Positions 59,601-64,000 of a stretch of DNA of 64,000 bases are shown in pieces. The position numbers and the translations under genes are program-made. Numbering within the stretch: the first letter of the stretch is position 1; every line of letters begins with the position of its first letter. Origin of the DNA: Oasisia sp. SBJ-2009 (lineage: Eukaryota > Annelida > Polychaeta > Sabellida > Siboglinidae); contig OZ024861.1 in assembly GCA_964017155.1 (NCBI GenBank), positions 21,259,213 to 21,323,212 on the forward strand. Reading direction: 5' to 3'. The notes beneath the pieces were generated by a model, which did no database searches, had not been told where the DNA came from, and worked only from the letters and a program-made list of their open reading frames with translations.

Positions 59601-61142
59601 CCCTACTTAGCGCATTCACCCAACCACACCTACTTAGCGCATCTATACAACCACCCCTATTTAACGTATCCATCCAATCTCCCCTACATAACGCATCCAT
59701 CCAACCTCCCCTACTTAATTCTTCCATCCATTCATCTCAATTTAAAGCATCCAACAACCACCCCTACATAACGAATCCATTCAGCCACCCTTACTTAACG
59801 CATCCATTCAACCACCCCTACTTAACGCATCCATCCAACAACCCCTACTTAGCCATCCATTCAACCAACCGTACTTAGCGCATCCGTCCAATCATCCCTA
59901 CTTAACGCATCCATCCAACCACTCCTACTTAACGCATCCATCCCACCACTCCTACTTACCGAATCCATCCAACCTTTGCTACTCAACGTATATATCCAAC
60001 CCCCCCTACATAACGCATCTATTCAAGCAGCCCTACTAAACGCATCCATCCAACCACCCCTACATAACGCATCCATCCAACCACACCTAATTAACGCATC
60101 CACACAACCAACCTACTTTGAGCATTCATCCAACCACCCCTTCTTAACGCATCCACCCAACCACCCCTATTTAACGTATCTATCCAATCTCCCCTACTTA
60201 ATGCTTCCATCCATTCACCTAAACTTAGTGCATCCATCCAACCACGTCTACGTAACGCATCCATCCATTCACCTCTACTTAACGCATCCAACAACCACCT
60301 CTACATAACGAATCCATTCAACCTACAATACATAACGCATCCATCCAATCACACTTACTTAACGCATTCATTCAAACACCCCTACTTAACGCATCCATCC
60401 AAGCACCCCTACTTATCCTATCCATTCAACCACCCTTATTTAACGGATCCATCCAACTACTCCTACTTAGCGCACCCATCCAACCACCCCTACTTAGCGC
60501 ATCCAACCAAACACCCATATTTAACGCATCCATCCAACCACCCCTACATAATGTATCCATCCAACTACCCCTACTTAATGCATCCATCCAATCACCTGTA
60601 CTTAATACATCCATCCAACTAACCCTAATTTACGCATCCATCCAACCACCCCTACATAACACATCCATCCAACCTCCCCTACTTAGTGCTTCCCTCCATT
60701 CACCTCAACTTAATGCATCCATCCGACCACCCCTACGTAACGCATCCATCCATTCACCTCTACTTAAAGCATCCAACAACCACAATTACGTAACGCATCC
60801 CTCCAACCACCCCTACATAACGCATCCATCCAACCTCCCCTACTTAATGCTTCCATCCATTCACCTCAACTTAATGCATTCATCCAACCTCCCCTACGTA
60901 ACGCATCCATCCAACCACCCCTACTTATCCAATCCATTCAACCACCCGTACTTAACGCATCCATCCAACCACTCCTAATTAGCGCATCCATCCAACCACC
61001 CCTATTTAACGCATCCATCCAACCACCCCTACATATCTTATCAATCCAACCACCCCTAATTGACACATCCATCCAACCACCCCTACGTAACGCATCCATC
61101 CAACCACCCCTACATAACGCATCCATCCAACCACCCCTACAT
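53655..61142 (+). repeat. Diverged right flank of the satellite, ~2.5-kb period
   Basis: The monomers are still 27 bp and in the same orientation, but the marker monomers of the core are gone. A different higher-order spacing appears instead. The CACCTCTACTTAATAC-type monomer recurs at 55624, 58077 and 60593 (spacings 2453 and 2516). The CATATCTTATCAATCC monomers recur near 55904, 58514 and 61032. Between these copies substitutions and indels are frequent, unlike the near-identical core units. The array stops at 61142, where the LINE begins. Whether it resumes beyond the LINE cannot be seen. Confidence 0.8.
58993..59269 (+). repeat. 277-bp segment repeated at 60041-60317
   Basis: This stretch recurs at an offset of 1048 bp with essentially no differences, including the odd CCACACAACCAACC and CTACTTTGAGC monomers. 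Both ends then diverge (59270 CCAACTACTCC, 60318 TCAACCTACAATAC). A third, slightly different version lies at about 58630-58870. It looks like a recent local copy within an otherwise diverged flank. Confidence 0.78.
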
Positions 61143-61171
61143 AACAAGATTTAACAAGATTTAACAAGATT
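61143..61171 (-). repeat. LINE 3'-terminal 10-bp tandem repeat, 2.9 copies
   Basis: On the plus strand the unit AACAAGATTT occurs at 61143-61152 and 61153-61162, with a 9-bp partial copy at 61163-61171. On the element's own strand this is (AAATCTTGTT)n at the very 3' end. It fuses to the satellite at CTACAT/AAC, where AAC belongs equally to the satellite (CATAACG) and to the repeat. CR1-type elements are known to end in short tandem repeats of this kind, formed during target-primed reverse transcription. Confidence 0.9.
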
Positions 61172-61247
61172 GCCACCTAGAGAATCAACTCAAGATGGCA
61201 GGTGGACAAGGAAGCCCTTTGGCTTATCGAGAGTCCAACCTATCTAT
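61172..61247 (-). other. LINE 3' untranslated region with hairpin potential
   Basis: 76 nt between the stop codon of the reverse transcriptase ORF and the terminal repeats. A perfect 5-bp stem with a 4-nt loop (AAGCC CTTT GGCTT) lies at 61212-61225. A 6-bp inverted pair, CCACCT (61173-61178) and AGGTGG (61200-61205), could form a second stem. In CR1/L2-type elements a 3' stem-loop together with the tail repeat is thought to be recognised by the element's own reverse transcriptase. That role is inferred here. Confidence 0.6.
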
Positions 61248-63590
61248 CTAAATGTACTCCGCCCTTCTTAGGTACATGTCAATTTTATTTTTAAACATAT
61301 TAACACTACTAGCACCTACACAATCAGCCGATAATCTGTTCCATTCATTTACTGTTCTTTGTGAAAATGAAAATTTTCTAATATCTAATCTACACTGCTT
61401 CTTTGCTAATGTAACTCCATGTCCTCTAGTCCTTCTCTCTTCCTTAACTGAGAAAAAAATATTTCTGTCAATATTTTCATACCCATTCAATATTTTAAAA
61501 ACTTCTATCTGATCTCCTCGCAGTCTCCTGGTTTCTAGTGTTGTTAATCCACATTCTTTTAGACGCATTTCATAACTAATATTCCTGAGTTTTTGTATCA
61601 TTTTGGTTGCTCTTCTTTGTACTCTTTCTAGCATATCAATATCCTTCTTGCGATAAGGCCTCCATGCCTGTATGCAATATTCTAAATGAGGCCTAACTAT
61701 TGTTTTGTACAGTGGTATTATTAGTTCTTTTTCCTTGTACACTATATTTCGCCTAATTAATCCAAGAATTTGGTTTCCCTTCGCTGCTGCAATTGCACAC
61801 TGTTCTGATACCTTCATATCAGCACTAATAGTTAACCCTAAGTCCTTTTCCTTTATGGTAGTATTTAGTACAGTATCACCCATTGTATATTGTGCATCTT
61901 CATTCCCATGTCCTGTGTGGAGGCACTTACACTTCCCATAATTAAACAGCATTTGCCACTTCTCAGACCATTCGGTCAACTTATTTAGATCATCTTGTAA
62001 TTGCTGTCTATCTGCATCACTTTTTATTTTTCTGAACACTTTTGTATCATCCGCAAACTTCAACACCTTGCTTGTTATATCATCATCCAAATCATTGATA
62101 TATATTAAGAACAAAATAGGTCCCAATACTGATCCCTGCGGTACTCCACTCAAAACCGATTTCCAGTTTGAAACCTCCCCATCAACTACTACTCTTTGTC
62201 TTCTATCAATAAGCCATTTTTCTATCCAGTTAATCATAACATTGCCTATGCCATGGGCCTTCAGTTTAAGTAGTAATCTTTGATGTGGCACTTTGTCAAA
62301 AGCTTTTTTAAAATCTAAGTATATTATATCTACTGGTGATCCCTCATCTACCCACTTTGTGACATCTTCCAAAAAACATAAGATATTTGTTAAGCATGAC
62401 CTCGCTTTTAGAAACCCATGTTGAGATGGGTTAATCAAGTTATTTTTAACAAGAAAATCAACCAAGTGATCTTTAATTAGTCTTTCTAATAGTTTACAAA
62501 TCACTGATGTTAAACTCACTGGTCTATAGTTCTCTGACTGGCTTCTTGATCCTTTTTTAAATAATGGTATGATGTTTGCTTCTTTCCATTCTAACGGAAC
62601 TACTCCTTCCTCTAATGCCAAATTGAACACTGTTGCAAGTGGTATGCTAATTTGTTCTACAATTTCCAGTAGTAATTTGGGAGGAATGCCATCCACTCCA
62701 GGTGACTTATTATCCTTCATATCCCTTATTTTCTTAGCTACCATTTTTGGTGTTACAATTAGTTGTCCTAAATAGTCTGACTCTCTCCCTTCGAATTTAG
62801 TCTCTGGTACTGGTAATGCACTAATATCTTCCCTGGTAAATACCGAACTAAAGTATTCATTTAGGTTTTCTGCCATTAAGAATCCCTCTGTTATTATGTT
62901 TCCATCACGATCTTCTAGAGGTCCGACCTTATCCTGAACTTTCTGTTTACTTCGAACATACGCATAAAAACTCTTGCTGTCATGTTTTATATTAAAAGCT
63001 ATTTTTTGTTCATAGCTTCTCTTTGAATTTCTAATTTCAGCTGTAGCTTGGTTAAGTGCTTCTTTATAAATGGCATAGTCTTCTTCACTTCCATTATGTC
63101 TATATGTCTTCCACATCATTTGCTTGTATTTGATTTTTTTAATGGCTTCTTTTGATAAGTGTTTCTTTTTTGTCCGTTTCCCCTGTTTTTTCAAGGGGAC
63201 AAATTTTTCGACAATGCAGTCAATTTCACTCTTTAAGATATTCCAACATTCTGTTGCTGTCTTATTCTCCAGTGTGTTATTCCAGTCTATCTTTGCTAAA
63301 TATTTCCTCATGTCCTTATATCTTCCTTTGTGAAAATTTTTCCTGTACCGTATTTTTTTATTCTGTTCTCCTTTTACTTTGATGATAAAATGTATCTGGT
63401 TGTGATCACTACATCCCAGTGGCTCACATATCCTGACATTATCAATAAATTCCTTCTGTGAGCTCAACACTATGTCCAACACGTTCTCACCCCTTGTTGG
63501 TTCTAACACATGTTGAATAAGGAAACTGTCTTGTACTAAATTTAAAAACTTTTGATCTTCACTCCCAGTACTCTGTAGAGATTTCCACAA
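61248..63590 (-). CDS. LINE reverse transcriptase (with C-terminal end of endonuclease)
   Basis: 780 codons without a stop, ending in TAG at 61248-61250. Residues 1-70 are the last part of the endonuclease, with the catalytic-type SDH at 61-63. The reverse transcriptase follows: PGVDGIPPK (297-305), NYRPVSL (354-360), HGF (391-393), YLDFKKAFDKVPH (motif A, Asp at 426), SGVPQGSVLGP (motif B, 481-491) and FADD (motif C, 512-515, catalytic Asp pair 514-515). The thumb region has LGLTIS (584-589), and the C-terminal domain has RPHLEYCIQAW (633-643). All core polymerase residues are present. The product would nick target DNA and copy its own RNA at the site. The first codon is TTG (63588-63590), not a real start. 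The frame belongs to the same protein as the upstream endonuclease segment and is separated from it by a one-base disruption at 63589-63594. Confidence 0.93.
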   Translation of the reverse strand: MWKSLQSTGSEDQKFLNLVQDSFLIQHVLEPTRGENVLDIVLSSQKEFIDNVRICEPLGCSDHNQIHFIIKVKGEQNKKIRYRKNFHKGRYKDMRKYLAKIDWNNTLENKTATECWNILKSEIDCIVEKFVPLKKQGKRTKKKHLSKEAIKKIKYKQMMWKTYRHNGSEEDYAIYKEALNQATAEIRNSKRSYEQKIAFNIKHDSKSFYAYVRSKQKVQDKVGPLEDRDGNIITEGFLMAENLNEYFSSVFTREDISALPVPETKFEGRESDYLGQLIVTPKMVAKKIRDMKDNKSPGVDGIPPKLLLEIVEQISIPLATVFNLALEEGVVPLEWKEANIIPLFKKGSRSQSENYRPVSLTSVICKLLERLIKDHLVDFLVKNNLINPSQHGFLKARSCLTNILCFLEDVTKWVDEGSPVDIIYLDFKKAFDKVPHQRLLLKLKAHGIGNVMINWIEKWLIDRRQRVVVDGEVSNWKSVLSGVPQGSVLGPILFLIYINDLDDDITSKVLKFADDTKVFRKIKSDADRQQLQDDLNKLTEWSEKWQMLFNYGKCKCLHTGHGNEDAQYTMGDTVLNTTIKEKDLGLTISADMKVSEQCAIAAAKGNQILGLIRRNIVYKEKELIIPLYKTIVRPHLEYCIQAWRPYRKKDIDMLERVQRRATKMIQKLRNISYEMRLKECGLTTLETRRLRGDQIEVFKILNGYENIDRNIFFSVKEERRTRGHGVTLAKKQCRLDIRKFSFSQRTVNEWNRLSADCVGASSVNMFKNKIDMYLRRAEYI

Positions 63591-64000
63591 AAAATATGCC
63601 CATGGTTAAAATCCCCCATAATTATACAGTCCCGTTTACTGACTTCCTTTATAGCGTTTTGTATTTTCTCATTCTCTTCTGTGTTTATGTTTGGACTTCG
63701 ATAAACTAACCCAACAGTTAACGTTGAGTTTCCTGAAACTATGTTACACCAGACAGCTTCTTCACATTCTGCTTCTTTTTCTAATTTTATTTCGTAAGCC
63801 TGGATGGATTCTTTAATATATAAAATAACGCCACCTCCCCTTCTCCCTATTCTATCTTTCCTAAACATGACATATCCTGTCATTCCTAATTCAGCATCTG
63901 ATATGTCGGGGGTGGCCCAAGATTCAGTTATACCTATTATGTGAGGGTCAGTATCTTCTACCATAATGTTTAGTTCATTTCTTTTGTTTACTATGCTCCT
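63542..64000 (-). CDS. LINE endonuclease domain (partial, out of frame with reverse transcriptase)
   Basis: An open frame of 152 codons entering at the window edge and ending at 63542. It is part of the apurinic/apyrimidinic-like (exonuclease-endonuclease-phosphatase) domain that nicks the target DNA. It opens with RSIVNKRNELNI before the first ATG (63964), the usual start of the NARS-type segment of this domain, so that ATG is internal. Counted from it: ITESW (12-16, metal-binding Glu at 14), RRGGGVILYIK (41-51), YRSP (88-91) and GDFN (117-120, catalytic-type Asp and Asn). After GHI (residue 124) the frame leaves the family pattern and reads 16 unrelated residues to a stop. The true continuation, WKSLQSTGSED, lies in the other frame. 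The N-terminal catalytic Asn region lies outside the window. Confidence 0.9.
   Translation of the reverse strand, partial: RSIVNKRNELNIMVEDTDPHIIGITESWATPDISDAELGMTGYVMFRKDRIGRRGGGVILYIKESIQAYEIKLEKEAECEEAVWCNIVSGNSTLTVGLVYRSPNINTEENEKIQNAIKEVSKRDCIIMGDFNHGHIFCGNLYRVLGVKIKSF
63589..63594 (-). other. Frame disruption at a six-base homopolymer between endonuclease and reverse transcriptase
   Basis: The endonuclease frame and the reverse transcriptase frame meet at a run of six A on the plus strand (T6 on the coding strand). Five bases lie between the CATATT codons (His-Ile) and TGG (Trp), where a multiple of three is needed. This fits loss of one base in the run. The local codons do not make a standard -1 slippery heptamer, because ATT to TAT and TGT to TTG do not re-pair. 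A mutation or a homopolymer sequencing error is therefore more likely than programmed frameshifting. Confidence 0.8.

Larger units (their letters stand above)
1..61142 (+). repeat. 27-bp satellite array, about 61 kb, open at left edge
   Basis: The whole stretch is made of head-to-tail 27-bp monomers. A clean copy is 355-381, which begins AACGCATCCATCC and ends ACCACCCCTACTT. Common variants change CCCCTACTT to CTCCTACTT, CCCCTACAT or CCCCTATTT, or change CGCATCC to CGTATCC or TGCATCC. All monomers point the same way and I saw no inverted segment and no unique insert. Most are 27 bp. Rare ones are shorter (about 25 bp, near 556-566) or longer (35 bp at 1328-1362). The consensus has 8 A, 13 C, 1 G and 5 T. 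The array begins before the window and ends abruptly at the LINE. It holds no credible gene. The long ORFs in it follow from the period being nine codons. A centromeric, pericentromeric or other heterochromatic location is plausible but not shown. Confidence 0.97.
61143..64000 (-). mobile_element. CR1/L2-type non-LTR retrotransposon (LINE), 3' part; 5' end beyond window
   Basis: Read on the minus strand, it runs endonuclease, reverse transcriptase, short 3' UTR and 10-bp terminal repeats. There is no RNase H domain and no poly(A) tail. An apurinic-type endonuclease plus reverse transcriptase with a microsatellite-like 3' end is the plan of the CR1/L2 group. I base the group on this layout and on the C-terminal region, not on a tree. 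Base composition changes sharply at 61143, from C-rich satellite to AT-rich element. The 5' end, any ORF1 and the target-site duplication lie outside the window. The long reading frame with no stop suggests a fairly young copy. Confidence 0.92.

Noticed and set aside
1..61142. More than 100 long ORFs on both strands of the satellite as protein genes
   Set aside because: They are the 27-bp repeat read in frame (period divisible by three). They overlap on opposite strands and in two plus frames at once, consist only of 9-residue repeats, and start and end wherever an odd-length monomer or point change falls.
1..61142. CRISPR array, because the repeat size is 27 bp
   Set aside because: Monomers are contiguous with no unique spacers, variation is spread over the whole unit, and there are no cas genes. 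The neighbouring element is a eukaryotic-type LINE.
1..61142. Telomeric repeat, because CCCTAA occurs in CCCCTAATTAACG variants
   Set aside because: CCCTAA appears only as an occasional variant inside the 27-bp unit and never in tandem.
1..61142. CENP-B box or other known centromere protein site in the monomer
   Set aside because: No match to the TTCG...CGGG pattern was seen. A centromeric role remains open but has no sequence support.
61239..61250. CTATCTATCTAA as a microsatellite or target-site duplication
   Set aside because: Only about two and a half 4-bp units, and it spans the stop codon of the LINE, so it is part of the element.
61252..63382. Plus-strand ORFs of 68-86 codons across the LINE (for example at 61252, 61705, 62068, 62569, 63124, 63152)
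   Set aside because: They are antisense shadows of the reverse transcriptase frame and show no family resemblance.
63588..63590. TTG as the start codon of the reverse transcriptase ORF
   Set aside because: It is only the first in-frame codon usable as an alternative start. The protein clearly continues upstream in the endonuclease frame, and no ATG lies between the upstream in-frame TAA and this point.
63586..63600. Programmed -1 ribosomal frameshift between endonuclease and reverse transcriptase
   Set aside because: The T6 run does not give a heptamer in which both tRNAs can re-pair. Related elements of this type, as I know them, carry both domains in one frame.

Overview
The window holds two things. 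Positions 1-61142 are one uninterrupted 27-bp satellite array. Positions 61143-64000 are the 3' part of a non-LTR retrotransposon (LINE) on the minus strand. I found no host protein gene, tRNA, rRNA or CRISPR array. The retrotransposon has an apurinic-type endonuclease plus reverse transcriptase and short 3' tandem repeats in place of poly(A). That is the CR1/L2-type architecture of animal genomes, so the window is most likely heterochromatin of a metazoan. I cannot name the species.

Satellite. A clean monomer lies at 355-381. The array is open at the left edge and holds roughly 2,260 monomers, all in one orientation. The plus strand is C/A-rich and has almost no G (consensus 13 C, 1 G). Because 27 is nine codons, two plus frames and one minus frame stay open for up to about 400 codons. 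Those ORFs repeat the 9-residue motifs NASIQPPLL, THPSNHPYL and SRGGWMDAL, and I treat all of them as artefacts.

Higher-order structure. A marker monomer pair recurs at 3640, 5504, 13955, 14951, 23402, 34110, 47414 and 49501. It cuts the core into higher-order units of 1864, 8451, 996, 8451, 10708, 13304 and 2087 bp. A partial unit tail lies at 1-3639 and a partial unit head starts at 49501. The two 8451-bp units are nearly identical. They differ from the 10708-bp unit mainly by lacking one segment of about 2.28 kb. The 13304-bp unit carries an extra block of about 0.9 kb. The 1864, 996 and 2087-bp units are truncated or internally deleted copies. This is the pattern left by in-register unequal exchange or replication-based amplification. 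From about 53.7 to 61.1 kb the array is more diverged and has its own period of about 2.5 kb, as expected at an array edge.

Retrotransposon. Reading leftward from 64000 are the endonuclease domain (open at the window edge), a one-base frame disruption at an A6 run (63589-63594), a 780-codon reverse transcriptase reading frame without stops ending at 61248, a 76-nt 3' UTR with a small hairpin, and 2.9 copies of a 10-bp terminal repeat. The terminal repeat fuses directly to the satellite at a shared AAC. The element therefore integrated inside the satellite, or at its border.
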